Source: Phytohabitans suffuscus
GTDB taxonomy: Bacteria; Actinomycetota; Actinomycetes; Mycobacteriales; Micromonosporaceae
DNA length: 64,000 nucleotides
Assembly: GCF_011764565.1 (NCBI RefSeq)
Contig: NZ_AP022871.1
Span: 9,362,320 to 9,426,319 of the forward strand
Direction: 5' to 3'
Shown: piece by piece, positions 17,339 to 26,393 of the stretch
Layout: each line of letters starts with the position of its first letter
How positions within the stretch are numbered: position 1 is the stretch's first letter
Translations under genes and position numbers: made by a program
Notes under the pieces: model-generated
Seen by the model: only the letters and a program-made list of their open reading frames with translations
Told to the model about the DNA's origin: nothing
The model's database searches: none

Positions 17339-18178
17339 TCAGCCGCCGATGTTCTCCATGCGGCGGGCGACGACGGACTCGGCTATCGCGCCGACCTCCT
17401 CGTCGGTGTGGCGGCGGGTGCCCTCGGTGGTCGCGCTCATGACCACCGGGTAGATCTTGCGGGTGAGGTCGGGGCCGCCGGTCGCGGTGTCGTCGTCGGC
17501 GGCGTCGTAGAGCGCCTCCACGCCGAGCGTGACCGCCTCGTCCACGGACAGGCCGGGCCGGTACCGCTTCTTGAGCGCCGACTTGGCGAACAGCGAGCCG
17601 GAGCCGATGCCGTCGTACCCGGTCTCCTCGTAGAGGCCGCCGGCCACGTCGAAGCTGAAGATGCGCCCCACCTTGGCCGGGTCGGTGGCGGCGAGGTCGA
17701 CGCCCGCGAAGATCGGGACGACCGCGAGGCCCTGCATGGCCGCGCCGAGGTTGTTGCGCACGAGCGCGGCGAGGCGGTTGGCCTTGCCGTCGAGCGAGAG
17801 CATCGCGCCCTCGATCTTCTCGTAGTGCTCCAGCTCCACCTGGAACAGCTTGATCAGCTCGATGCCGACGCCCGCGGTGCCGGCCATGCCGACCAGCGAG
17901 TACGGGTCGGCCGGGTGCACCTTCTCGATGTCGCGGCTGGCGATCAGGTTGCCCGCGGTGGCGCGCCGGTCGCCGGCCATCACCACACCGTCGGCACAGA
18001 CGATCGAGACCACGGTGGTCGCGTGGGGAGCCATGTCCGCCGAGTACCCCGGCGGGAGCGGGCGACGCCCCGGCAGCAGCTCGGGCGCGTGGACGCTCAG
18101 GAACTGCGTGAAGGACGACGTCCCCGGGTTCGCGAAGAAGTCTGGTAGACGCCCGGATGGATCAAAACCCGCTGGCAC
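17339..18178 (-). CDS. prcB: 20S proteasome beta subunit PrcB
   Basis: Catalytic threonine peptidase of the inner proteasome rings. The 279-residue precursor has a propeptide of 53 residues. Maturation would expose Thr54 in PHATTVVSIV; Asp70 (AGDRRAT) and Lys86 (DIEKVH) fit the catalytic Asp17 and Lys33 of the mature enzyme. The residue before the cut is Ala, where mycobacterial PrcB has Gly. VELEHYEKIEG and LYDAADDDTATGGPDL are highly conserved. Start GTG at 18176-18178 follows GAAGGGA. A 210-bp gap separates it from pup, longer than usual. Confidence 0.97.
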   Translation of the reverse strand: MPAGFDPSGRLPDFFANPGTSSFTQFLSVHAPELLPGRRPLPPGYSADMAPHATTVVSIVCADGVVMAGDRRATAGNLIASRDIEKVHPADPYSLVGMAGTAGVGIELIKLFQVELEHYEKIEGAMLSLDGKANRLAALVRNNLGAAMQGLAVVPIFAGVDLAATDPAKVGRIFSFDVAGGLYEETGYDGIGSGSLFAKSALKKRYRPGLSVDEAVTLGVEALYDAADDDTATGGPDLTRKIYPVVMSATTEGTRRHTDEEVGAIAESVVARRMENIGG

Positions 18179-18313
18179 GTGCTTCCCTTCAGGTAGGTGA
18201 TCGCCTTGGCAAGATACTCCACGTCGTCCCCGAGCCGGCCGGGACCGGCCGCCATGGCGGGGAAAGCCGCCTCGGGGAAAGCCTTCTCGGGGCGGGACCC
18301 GCCGGGGAAAGAC

Positions 18314-18335
18314 GCGCGAGCGGAAGGATCCGCTC
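18314..18335 (-). terminator. Hairpin between pup and prcB
   Basis: Nine-bp perfect stem GCGAGCGGA / TCCGCTCGC with a four-base loop, 54 bases past the pup stop. No U-run follows. It may be an attenuator or an mRNA-processing or stabilising stem that would let pup be made in excess of prcBA. Four GGGGAAAG-like repeats lie just beyond it. Confidence 0.5.
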
Positions 18336-18388
18336 GCACAGGGGTATCTCGGGTGTGACGCCCGATTTGGCTAAACCGGACAACTAGC

Positions 18389-18607
18389 TCACTGACCGCC
18401 TTTTTGGACGTAGCCGCGGACGAATTCCTCGGCGTTCTCTTCGAGCACCGAGTCGATCTCGTCGAGCAGGTCGTCGACGTCCTCGGTGATCTCGGCATGG
18501 CGCTCGGCGACCTCCGGGTTGGCCTCGGGGGCCGGACCGGCGTCGACCTCCTCCTCGCGGCGCGCCTTGCCCGACTGCGACTGACCGCCACTGTCTCGGG
18601 TAGCCAT
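18389..18607 (-). CDS. pup: Prokaryotic ubiquitin-like protein Pup
   Basis: Intrinsically disordered 72-residue tag that is attached to lysines by PafA and threaded by Arc into the proteasome. It has the polar N-terminus MATRDSGGQSQSGKARREEE, the helix region EITEDVDDLLDEIDSVLEENAEEFVRGYVQ that binds the Arc coiled coils, and the C-terminal GGQ. Because it ends in Gln, Dop must deamidate it to Glu before ligation. The start ATG at 18605-18607 has GAGGAGG upstream. Confidence 0.98.
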   Translation of the reverse strand: MATRDSGGQSQSGKARREEEVDAGPAPEANPEVAERHAEITEDVDDLLDEIDSVLEENAEEFVRGYVQKGGQ

Positions 18608-18699
18608 CGGGTCCTCCTCAACATCGCTTGCTGAAAAACTACCTCGCCGGTGCCACGGAAACCCTCGCCGCGCGCGACGTTTCGCGCAGGGCGCGGCGA

Positions 18700-20217
18700 T
18701 CACCGGCCGGTGATCGCCTCGAGCAGGTCCTTGGCGCTGGCGCAGCGGTCGAAGAGGGCACCGACGTGCTTGCGGGTGCCCCGCTCGGGCTCCATCATCG
18801 GCACCCGCACGAGCGACTCGCGCCCCACGTCGAAGATGACCGAGTCCCAGCTGGCGGCGACCACCTCGGAGGCGTACTGCGCGAGGCAGCGGCCCCGGAA
18901 GTAGGCCCGGGTGTCCTCCGGCGGGTCGACCATGGCGCGGCGGGTCTGCTCGTCCTCCAGCAGCGTCTTCATCGAGCCGCGGGCGACCAGACGGTGGTAG
19001 AGCCCCTTCTCCGGGCGGACGTCGGAGTACTGCAGGTCGACCAGCTGGAGCTTGTGCGAGGCCCAGCCGAGCTTCTCCCGCTCGCGGTAGCCCTCCAGCA
19101 GCCGCAGCTTGGCCACCCAGTCGAGCTCGTCGGCGCAGAGCAGGGGGTCGCGGCCGAGGCGGTCCAGGACGCTCTCCCACCGGGCCAGGACGTCGGTGGT
19201 GGCGGCGTCGGCGTCCGCGCCGTAGCGCTCGTCCACAAAGGACTTGGCCCGCTCGAAGTACGCCCACTGCAGGTCGAGCGCGGTGAGCCGGCGGCCGTCG
19301 CGCAGCCGCATGAGGTGGGTCAGCGCCGGGTCGTGACTGACCGCCTTGAGCTCGGAGACCGGGTCGGCGATGCCGAGGTCGGGCGTGAGCGCCTTCTCCT
19401 CGATCATCGTGAGCACGAGCGCGGTGGTGCCGACCTTGAGGTACGTGGAGATCTCGGAGAGGTTGGCGTCGCCGATGATCACGTGCAGCCGCCGGTACTT
19501 GTCGGCGTCGGCGTGCGGCTCGTCGCGGGTGTTGATGATCGGCCGCTTGAGGGTGGTCTCCAGCCCCACCTCGACCTCGAAGAAGTCGGCCCGCTGCGAG
19601 ATCTGGAAGCCCGGCTGCGACCCGTCCTGCCCGATCCCCACCCGGCCGGCGCCGCAGACGATCTGGCGGGTGACGAAGAACGGCGTCAGGTAGGCCACGA
19701 TGTCGGCGAACGCCGTCTGGCGGCGCATCAGGTAGTTCTCGTGGGAGCCGTAGCTGGCGCCCTTGTTGTCGGTGTTGTTCTTGTACAGGTGGATGGGGTG
19801 CGTGCCCGGGATGGTCGCCGCCCGCCGGGACGCCTCGGCCATCACCCGCTCGCCCGCCTTGTCCCACCGGACCAGGTCGAGCGGGTTGGTCACCTCGGGC
19901 GTCGAGTACTCCGGGTGCGCGTGGTCCACGTAGAGCCGGGCGCCGTTGGTGAGGATCACGTTGGCCAGGCCCAGATCCTCGTCCGCCAGCGCCTCGGCGG
20001 GGTCGTACGCCGCCCCCGAGTACGTGAAGCCCCGCGCGTCCCGCAGCGGCGACTCCTCCTCGTAGTCCCACCGCGCCCGCCCGCCGCGGGTCAGCTCCGG
20101 ACGGGCCCCGTACGCGTTGACCACCTGGGACGAGGTGACCATCGGGTTGGCCCCGGGCTGGCCGGGCACCGAGATGCCGTACTCGACCTCGGTTCCCATG
20201 ATCCGCCGAACACTCAT
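18700..20217 (-). CDS. dop: Pup deamidase/depupylase Dop
   Basis: Glutamine-synthetase-fold enzyme homologous to PafA that converts Pup-Gln to Pup-Glu and also removes Pup from proteins. The 505-residue product has MGTEVEYGISVPGQPGANP, an insertion absent from PafA near residues 45-85 (the Dop loop), the LYVDHAHPEYSTPE active-site region, HLYKNNTDNKGASYGSHENYL and NTRDEPHADADKYRRLHVI. Lies 92 bp upstream of pup on the same strand, the classical dop-pup order. Confidence 0.98.
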   Translation of the reverse strand: MSVRRIMGTEVEYGISVPGQPGANPMVTSSQVVNAYGARPELTRGGRARWDYEEESPLRDARGFTYSGAAYDPAEALADEDLGLANVILTNGARLYVDHAHPEYSTPEVTNPLDLVRWDKAGERVMAEASRRAATIPGTHPIHLYKNNTDNKGASYGSHENYLMRRQTAFADIVAYLTPFFVTRQIVCGAGRVGIGQDGSQPGFQISQRADFFEVEVGLETTLKRPIINTRDEPHADADKYRRLHVIIGDANLSEISTYLKVGTTALVLTMIEEKALTPDLGIADPVSELKAVSHDPALTHLMRLRDGRRLTALDLQWAYFERAKSFVDERYGADADAATTDVLARWESVLDRLGRDPLLCADELDWVAKLRLLEGYREREKLGWASHKLQLVDLQYSDVRPEKGLYHRLVARGSMKTLLEDEQTRRAMVDPPEDTRAYFRGRCLAQYASEVVAASWDSVIFDVGRESLVRVPMMEPERGTRKHVGALFDRCASAKDLLEAITGR

Positions 20218-20423
20218 GCCTCGCCTACCTCACTGCCGCCGCCCAGGTGCCTACGCGCCACCTGTCGAGCGTAGTCCGCCGGTAGCGCTCCGCGCTGCGC
20301 CGCACCGGGTGGGGTTGTACCGACTGTGCGGCGCTACGCTCCGGTATCATGACGCGGCCCGGTCGGCGGCGCACGACGAATACCGCACGACCAACGCATG
20401 GCGACCAACGAGGAGCGTAGCGG

Positions 20424-21685
20424 GTGGGTGAGCTGACGGTCACGCGAACCGTCCCGTCCGGCGAGCGGGAGGCGGTCGCGCCAGCCCCCTCGGCCGCGCA
20501 GGAGCCCGCCTCAGCCCCGGCAGAACCAGGCGGTGGCGCCGCCCGTCCGGGCCGTACGCGTGGGGCGCGCTGGTCGTCCTGGCCGCCACCGTCACCGCGA
20601 TGATCTGGACCTACGCCTCCACGCACCAGATCTTCCCCGACTCGCAGTGGTACCTGATCTACACGTATCACTACATGGGGTACGACAAGGCGCACGGCGA
20701 GCAGATCGTGCTCGACTACATCCGCGACCACGGCACCTTCAAGCCGTACGAGTACCTGTGGGCGTCGAAGCCGTTCACGCTCAGCTACCGCCCGCGCGTC
20801 CTGCTGCCGCTGCTGTCGATCCCGTGGGTCGCGCTGTTCGGCCCCGGCGGCATCGTGGTGGTGCCGGCCATCGCGTTCGTGGTCGCCATGTTCCTGATCT
20901 ACCGCTTCGCCACCATCCACGCCTCGGTCCCGGCCTCCGTCGCGGCCGGCGTGCTCGCGGTCACCTCCCCGCTGATCGCCAAGTGGTGCGTCGGCGGCCT
21001 GACCGACTCGCTCGCGCTGATGCTGCACACCGCCGCCCTCCTGCTGCTGCCCTGGCGCAAACCGGCGACGAAGTGGACGGTGGCCGGGCTGGCGCTGGTC
21101 ACCTTCCTGGTCGGCACCGCGCGCGTCATCACCCCGTACACGGTGGCCACGGTCGCCGCCGTCTGGCTCTGGGCGATGTGGCGCGACCGCGACCGCTGGC
21201 GCTCCTGGACCGCCGCGGCCGCCGGCGCCGCGGCCGGCGTGGTCGCCGGGGCCATCTGGAGCAAGCAGGTGAGCGCGCCGCTGAGCAGCCGCGACCACTT
21301 CTTCAGCATGACCGGCGGCCAGGCCCGCACGCTGGGTGAGGCGATGCCCTGGTACCGCGAGACCGTCCCGACGGCCCTCTCCCGGGAGGCCACCGTCGTG
21401 CTGTCCAGCTGGCCGCTGGTGCTGCTGCTGGTGCTCTCCATCGTGGCCAGCGTGGTCGCCTGGCGCACGGTGGTGCCGTGGCTGGTGGCCTCCGCGTGGA
21501 TCGGCGCCACCGGCATCTTCCTCATCGCGCCCTTCATGACCATGTTCCGGTACGAGCTACCGATGCTGCCCGCCCTGGTGGTGGCGGTCGCGGTCCTGCT
21601 CGACCGCGTCGCGAAGGGCCTGCTCCCCGCCTTCCAACGCCCGACCCCCGAACAGCCGGCGCCCTCCCCCAGCGCCACCGGCTAG
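20424..21685 (+). CDS. Polytopic membrane protein, possible GT-C-type glycosyltransferase (one frame break)
   Basis: Unrecognised multi-span protein of about 420 residues. A polar Ala/Pro-rich N-terminus of about 35 residues follows GTG at 20424-20426, which has GAGGAG nine bases upstream. The frame then breaks around 20524-20531 and resumes as RWRRPSGPYAWGALVVLAATVTAMIW. Eight or nine hydrophobic segments follow, with an extracytoplasmic loop after the first (IFPDSQWYLIYTYHYMGYD). An acidic first loop and this topology recall GT-C mannosyltransferases, but no decisive motif is seen. An integral membrane gene (Rv2113) also lies between dop and mpa in Mycobacterium, so the position may be conserved. 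Confidence 0.65.
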
Positions 21686-21708
21686 CGGACCCAACCCGGC
21701 GGACACCG

Positions 21709-21774
21709 GGCTACCGCGACGTCCGCGGTAGTCCGGACCGTTGCTCCCGCGGCCTCACCCTCCGCCGTCCACAA
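21709..21774 (+). repeat. Dispersed ~65-bp repeat, copy 3
   Basis: Begins 23 bases after the membrane-protein stop, in the sense orientation of that gene. Its first part forms a perfect hairpin, CTACCGCG-ACGTC-CGCGGTAG, followed by the common GTCCGGACCGTTGCTCCCGC core. Confidence 0.92.
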
Positions 21775-22454
21775 CCCCCGACCCCCGAGGGTCCGCAGGC
21801 CCTGGGCCGGCGGCTTGGCCCGCACGCCGCTCACGCCTCGCGCGAGCCCTCACCGGGCACCCGCCACCAAGGTCGGGGACATCGCCCGCCCACCGCACCC
21901 CGTGGTGCCGACCCGTCCCGGCGCCCGGAGGCCAGCCGTGGGCGCTGACACGCCCGTGATCGACGACTTCGGGGGCAGGGGCCCATCCCGACCCACAGAC
22001 CGGCCACGAGCACCGACACGCCCACGGTCCAGGACTTCGGGGCAGGCCACGAGCGGCCCGGCCCATCCCGGCCCGCAGACCGGCGACGGGCGCCGAGGCG
22101 CCCATGATCGAGGGCATCGGGCGGACGACGGGTCGCGACAAGGTGGGCGGATCCCATGATCGACGTCGCGAGGAGGAGATCGTGGGCGTCTGGTGCACCT
22201 CCAGCGACAGTGAACGACCACGATCACCGGGCGGCCCCGCCAGGCCGGCGCCGATCATGCGGTCGCCGGGATCGCACCGTGCTCGCACCCCGGCACGTCC
22301 GCGCACACCACCGTCAGGTCGACCTACTCACCCACCGCCGCCACCGCCACGGGCTGGGCGCCTGGGCGATATTTCGGACAAAGGCGAAGGGTGCACGGCC
22401 GGCGGCCTGCCGGACTACCGGGCGACGATCCGGCAGGCCGCCGCCCACGCGCCG

Positions 22455-22770
22455 CAGGCCGGGCGGCGCGGGCAACAGACCGGACGGCGCGGACCGAACG
22501 GCGGACCAGGCGACGCGGGCCGGGCGACGCGGGCCGGGCGACGCGGGCAACAGACCGGACGGCGCGGACCGAACGGCGGACCAGGCGACGCGGACCAGGC
22601 GACGCGGGCCGGGCGACGCGGGCCGGGCGACGCGGGCCGGGCGACGCGGGCAACAGACCGGACGGCGCGGACCGAACGGCGGACCAGGCGACGCGGACCA
22701 GGCGACGCGGGCCGGGCGACGCGGACGAGACGACGCGGACCGAACGGCGGACCGAGCGACGCGGACCGGA
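22455..22770. repeat. Nested GC tandem repeats
   Basis: A 14-bp unit (CGACGCGGGCCGGG) occurs in short runs, interrupted three times by a longer segment starting GGCAACAGACCGGACGGCGC at 22471, 22546 and 22649. The offsets are 75 and 103 bp, differing by exactly two 14-bp units. Expansion by slippage or unequal exchange is the simple explanation. Confidence 0.88.
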
Positions 22771-22811
22771 CGACGCGGGCGGCGGGCTGTGTGGGGTTTG
22801 GGGTGGGGCGT

Positions 22812-22876
22812 GGAGTGCGGAGGGTGAGGCCGCGGGAGCAACGGTCTGGACCACGGCGGGCGTCGCGGTAGCCCTC
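22812..22876 (-). repeat. Dispersed ~65-bp repeat, copy 4
   Basis: Reverse-complement copy, 11 bases beyond the arc terminator hairpin, oriented in the sense of arc transcription. It shares CCGTTGCTCCCGCGGCCTCA with the other copies; its hairpin arm is less perfect. Confidence 0.9.
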
Positions 22877-22887
22877 GTCTGGAAAGG

Positions 22888-22919
22888 GAAGGGCCCGCAC
22901 GGAGCGTGCGGGGCCCTTC
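22888..22919 (-). terminator. Strong hairpin terminator of arc
   Basis: GAAGGGCCCGCAC pairs with GTGCGGGGCCCTTC around a five-base loop, with one bulged G. It starts 15 bases after the arc stop. Confidence 0.8.
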
Positions 22920-22933
22920 GAAGAGTGCGGCCT

Positions 22934-24715
22934 TTACAGGTACTGGCCGGTGTTGCTGACGGTGTCGATGGAGCGGCCGGCCTCGGCGCCCTTGCCGCCG
23001 GAGACGAGCGTGCGGATGTAGACGATCCGCTCGCCCTTCTTGCCGGAGATGCGGGCCCAGTCGTCCGGGTTGGTGGTGTTGGGCAGGTCCTCGTTCTCCC
23101 GGAACTCGTCGACGCAGGCGTCCAGCAGGTGCTGCAGCCGCAGGCCCTTGCGGCCCGAGGACAGGAACTCCTTGATGGCCATCTTCTTGCCGCGGTCGAC
23201 GATGTTCTGGATCATGGCGCCGGAGTTGAAGTCCTTGAAGTACAGGACCTCCTTGTCGCCGTTGGCGTAGGTGACCTCGAGGAACCTGTTCTCCTCGGTC
23301 TCGGAGTACATGCGGAGGACGACCGCCTCGATCATCGCGGCCACGGTGGACTGCGCGTCACCGCCGTGCTCGGTCAGGTCGTCGGGGTGCAGCGGCAGGC
23401 CGGTCAGGATGTACTTCGAGAAGATGTCCCGCGCGGCCTCGGCGTCCGGGCGCTCGATCTTGATCTTCACGTCGAGGCGGCCGGGGCGGAGGATGGCTGG
23501 GTCGATCATGTCTTCGCGGTTGGACGCGCCGATCACGATGACGTTCTCCAGGCCCTCCACGCCGTCGATCTCGCTGAGCAGCTGCGGGACGATCGTGTTT
23601 TCCACGTCGGAGGAGACGCCGGAGCCGCGGGTGCGGAACACGGAGTCCATCTCGTCGAAGAACACGATGACCGGCGTGCCCTCGCCCGCCTTCTCGCGGG
23701 CCCGCTGGAAGATCAGCCGGATGTGCCGCTCGGTCTCGCCCACGTACTTGTTGAGCAGCTCGGGGCCCTTGATGTTGAGGAAGTAGCTGGTGTGCTTCTC
23801 CTCGCCACGGCCCTCGGCGATCTTCTTGGCCAGCGAGTTGGCCACCGCCTTGGCGATCATCGTCTTGCCGCAGCCGGGCGGGCCGTAGAGCAGGATGCCC
23901 TTCGGCGGGCGCAGCTGGTGCTCCCGGAAGAGGTCGGAGTGCAGGAACGGCAGCTCGACCGCGTCGCGGATCTGCTCGATCTGGGACTGGAGGCCACCGA
24001 TGTCCTCGTATCCGACGTCGGGCACCTCCTCCAGCACGAGCTCCTCGACCTCGCTCTTCGGGATCCGCTCGTACGCGTACGCCGAGCGGGGCTCGATCAT
24101 CAGCGAGTCGCCCGCGCGCAGCGGCGCGCCGATCAGGGTCTCCGCGAGGTGGACGATCCGCTCCTCGTCGGCGTGGGACACCACCAGCGCCCGGTCGCCC
24201 GGACCGCCGGCGGGGTGCTCCAGCACCTCCTTGAGCATGACCACCTCGCCGACCCGCTCGTAACCGAACGCGTCGACGATGTTGAGCGCGTCGTTGAGCA
24301 GGACCTCCTGCCCACGGCGCAGCTCGTCGACGTCGAGTGACGGGGACACCGCCACCCGGAGCTTTCGCCCGCCGGTGAACACGTCGACGGTGCCGTCGTC
24401 GTGCTTGGCCAGGAAGACGCCGTAACCGCTCGGCGGCTGCGCCAGGCGGTCGATCTCCTCCTTGAGCGTGACGATCTGGGCCCGGGCCTCTTTCAGAGTG
24501 CTCACGAGCCGCTCGTTGTTTTCGGTCAGTCGGGCCAGCTGCGCCTGCGTTGCCGCTAGCCGCTCCTCGAGCTGCCGGACGTGTCGTGGGCTTTCGGTCA
24601 GCTTGCGCCGCACCAGAGCGAGTTCCTCCTGAAGGAACGCGACCTGAGTGGAGAGATCGTGGGCCTCCTTCTCCCACCGTGCGGCGCGCGAGTCCGCGTC
24701 GTCGCTGCGTGCCAC
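22934..24715 (-). CDS. arc: Proteasome-activating AAA ATPase ARC (Mpa)
   Basis: Hexameric unfoldase that captures pupylated proteins and feeds them into the 20S proteasome. In the 593 residues one sees an N-terminal coiled coil (about 10-92) that binds Pup, tandem OB-fold interdomains (about 97-235), and an AAA domain with Walker A GPPGCGKT at 278-285 and Walker B VIVFFDEMD. NREDMIDPAILRPGRLD carries the arginine-finger region. The C-terminus is GQYL, the penultimate-tyrosine signal that docks on the proteasome alpha ring. Separated from dop by the membrane protein and repeat island 2. Confidence 0.98.
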   Translation of the reverse strand: MARSDDADSRAARWEKEAHDLSTQVAFLQEELALVRRKLTESPRHVRQLEERLAATQAQLARLTENNERLVSTLKEARAQIVTLKEEIDRLAQPPSGYGVFLAKHDDGTVDVFTGGRKLRVAVSPSLDVDELRRGQEVLLNDALNIVDAFGYERVGEVVMLKEVLEHPAGGPGDRALVVSHADEERIVHLAETLIGAPLRAGDSLMIEPRSAYAYERIPKSEVEELVLEEVPDVGYEDIGGLQSQIEQIRDAVELPFLHSDLFREHQLRPPKGILLYGPPGCGKTMIAKAVANSLAKKIAEGRGEEKHTSYFLNIKGPELLNKYVGETERHIRLIFQRAREKAGEGTPVIVFFDEMDSVFRTRGSGVSSDVENTIVPQLLSEIDGVEGLENVIVIGASNREDMIDPAILRPGRLDVKIKIERPDAEAARDIFSKYILTGLPLHPDDLTEHGGDAQSTVAAMIEAVVLRMYSETEENRFLEVTYANGDKEVLYFKDFNSGAMIQNIVDRGKKMAIKEFLSSGRKGLRLQHLLDACVDEFRENEDLPNTTNPDDWARISGKKGERIVYIRTLVSGGKGAEAGRSIDTVSNTGQYL

Positions 24716-24865
24716 GTCCCACCTCCCCGGGGGCTTGAACGTACTGCCATAACACTAACCGCTGTTACGGCTAATCGAACCTACGCAACACCCTCGTCAC
24801 TGACTCTTGATCTGTATCGGCGGGTGAGCAGCAGTGGTAATGCCCGCCGAGCAGCGGTGCATTCC

Positions 24866-25451
24866 TCAAAGTGTCGGGCGTCCGACCATCGACGCGACGA
24901 GCCGGGCGAACTCCTCCAGGCGGGTGATCTGTCCGGCTCCGCCGTCGTCCAGGGTCTTTCCGAAACGGAGCGCGTCGTGGCGCACCGAGTTGGCCGGCTC
25001 CTCGGCTGGCGCGGCGGGGTTGGGCCCGGCCTCGTCGAGGCTGCTGAGCAGCAAGTATACGTCGATGCTGTCGACCCTGGCCTGCCCGCTGGGGTGCGGG
25101 TCAGGCGCCTGCGGCAGCCTACCTCGGTGACCGGCGACAGCGGCACGACCCGCAGCGACGAGGTCATCGAGCCGGGCGGGCCGTCGCCGGGCGCCACGTC
25201 CTCGCCGTGCCACAGGATGAGCCGGCTGCCGTCGCAGACCACCACCTCCTGCCAGACGCCGTTGACCTCGTTGACGAAGCGTTCGAGCGTGAAGCCGAGC
25301 ACGGTGGCGCCGCGCAGCACCCCGCCGAGGGCCTCCAGGGCCACGTCGGGGTCGCGCAGGTAGGCCCGGGCCGCCGAGTCGAGGTCCTGGTACGGCGACC
25401 AGTCGGGAAGACCGCGGGCAGCTCACCACCTCCGAACGCCGGCCTAGCCAC
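24866..25451 (-). CDS. Conserved protein of unknown function next to trmI (two frame breaks)
   Basis: I do not recognise the family. Repaired, it reads about 195 residues: VARPAFGGGELPAVFP, then DWSPYQDLDSAARAYLRDPD, GFTLERFVNEVNGVWQEVVV, LILWHGEDVAPGDGPPGSMT, and VDSIDVYLLLSSLDEAGPNP, ending SMVGRPTL. No membrane segment or signal peptide. The frame breaks near 25405-25407 and near 25084-25087; one added base at each restores continuity. GTG at 25449-25451 overlaps the trmI stop and has AGGAGG nine bases upstream, so it is probably translated with trmI. In Mycobacterium a small unknown gene (Rv2114) also lies in this neighbourhood; I cannot say whether they are related. Confidence 0.6.
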
Positions 25452-26393
25452 TCGTGTCTGCCTCCTCACCCCGCTCGGAGCCGCCCCGCGCGGCCGCCGC
25501 GGCCGCCTTGCGCGCCGCGTACGCCTCGGCGCCCTTGCTGGGCTTGCGGCGGCGCGGCGGGGCGGTCACGCCGGGCGCCAGGCGGCGCGTGGAGACCAGG
25601 AACGCGGTGTGCGCGATCATCCGGTGGTCGGGGCGCACGGCGAGCCCGTCGGCGTGCCAGTCGCGCACGAGGCTCTCCAGGCCCGCGGCTCGGTGAAGCC
25701 GCCCCGCTCGCGCAGCGCCTCGACCAGCTCGGAGAGCTGGGGCACCGTGGCCACGTACCCGATGAAGACGCCGCCGGGCACGAGCGCCCGCTCGACCAGG
25801 TCGAGCGCCTCCCACGGGGTGAGCATGTCGAGGATCATCCGGTCGAAGCCGGTCTCGTCGCACTCGCCGACGTCGCCGACGCGCAGGTGCCACGCGGGGT
25901 GGGGACCGCCGAAGAACGCCTCGACGTTCCTGCGGGCGATCGCGGCGAAGTCGTCGCGTACCTCCCACGAGTGAAGCTCGCCCGAGGTGCCGACCGCGCG
26001 CAGCAGCGAGCAGGACAGCGCGCCGGAGCCGGCGCCGGCCTCCAGGACCTTCGCACCCGGGAAGATGTCGCCCATGGCGACGATCTGGGCGGAATCCTTC
26101 GGGTAGATCACCTGGGCGCCGCGGGGCATCGACAGCACGTAGTCGGACAGCAGCGGCCGCAGCGCCAGGTACGCCGTGCCGCCGCTGGAGGTCACCACGC
26201 TGCCGTCCGGCAGGCCGATGAGCGCGTCGTGCTCCAGCGCGCCCCGGTGGGTGTGGAAGGAGCGGCCGGGCTCCAGCACGATCGTGTGCATCCGGCCCTT
26301 GGGATCGGTGAGCTGCACCCGGTCACCAGGGCGGAAGGGCCCGCGGTGGGCGGGCACGGAGTCGACGTCGTCGGAGAGCGCGGCGGAGGTCAC
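25444..26393 (-). CDS. trmI: tRNA (adenine-58-N1)-methyltransferase (one frame break)
   Basis: SAM-dependent enzyme making m1A58 in the T-loop of tRNAs; homologue of mycobacterial Rv2118c. The N-terminal beta domain (RPGDRVQLTDPKGRMHTIVLEPG, HRGALEHDALIGLPDGSVV) is followed by QVIYPKDSAQIV, motif I VLEAGAGSGALSCSLLRAVG, and DRMILDMLTPWEAL. The frame breaks near 25677 (after RAW, resuming ESLVRDWHADGLAVRPDHRM), repaired by one G. The basic tail (RRRKPSKGAEAYAARKAAAA) is usual. Start GTG at 26391-26393 overlaps the M50 protease stop. Confidence 0.88.

Larger units (their letters stand above)
21686..22885. other. Gene-free repeat island 2
   Basis: About 1.2 kb between the convergent membrane-protein and arc genes. 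It is bounded by copies 3 and 4 of the dispersed repeat, in inverted orientation. Between them are imperfect direct repeats around 21955-22170 (recurring (G/C)ATCGA...CTTCGGGG-type segments) and a dense GC tandem array at 22455-22770. Long open frames here are products of the repeats; no protein family is recognisable. Confidence 0.75.

Noticed and set aside
18097..18383. A small leftward gene in the pup-prcB gap (DDVEYLAKAITYLKG)
   Set aside because: Overlaps the prcB start and hairpin, has no ribosome site and no recognisable family.
20281..20370. Promoter pair TTGTAC/TATCAT upstream of the membrane-protein gene
   Set aside because: Spacer is about 24 bases, outside the usual range.
22391..22850. 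Arg/Gly-rich reading frames in island 2
   Set aside because: Products of the 14-bp tandem repeat with no independent support.
14719..22876. A shared peptide (RDVRGGPDRCSRGLTLRG) encoded by the four dispersed repeats
   Set aside because: It appears only because the DNA repeat itself is conserved; frames are not extended into proteins and lack starts.
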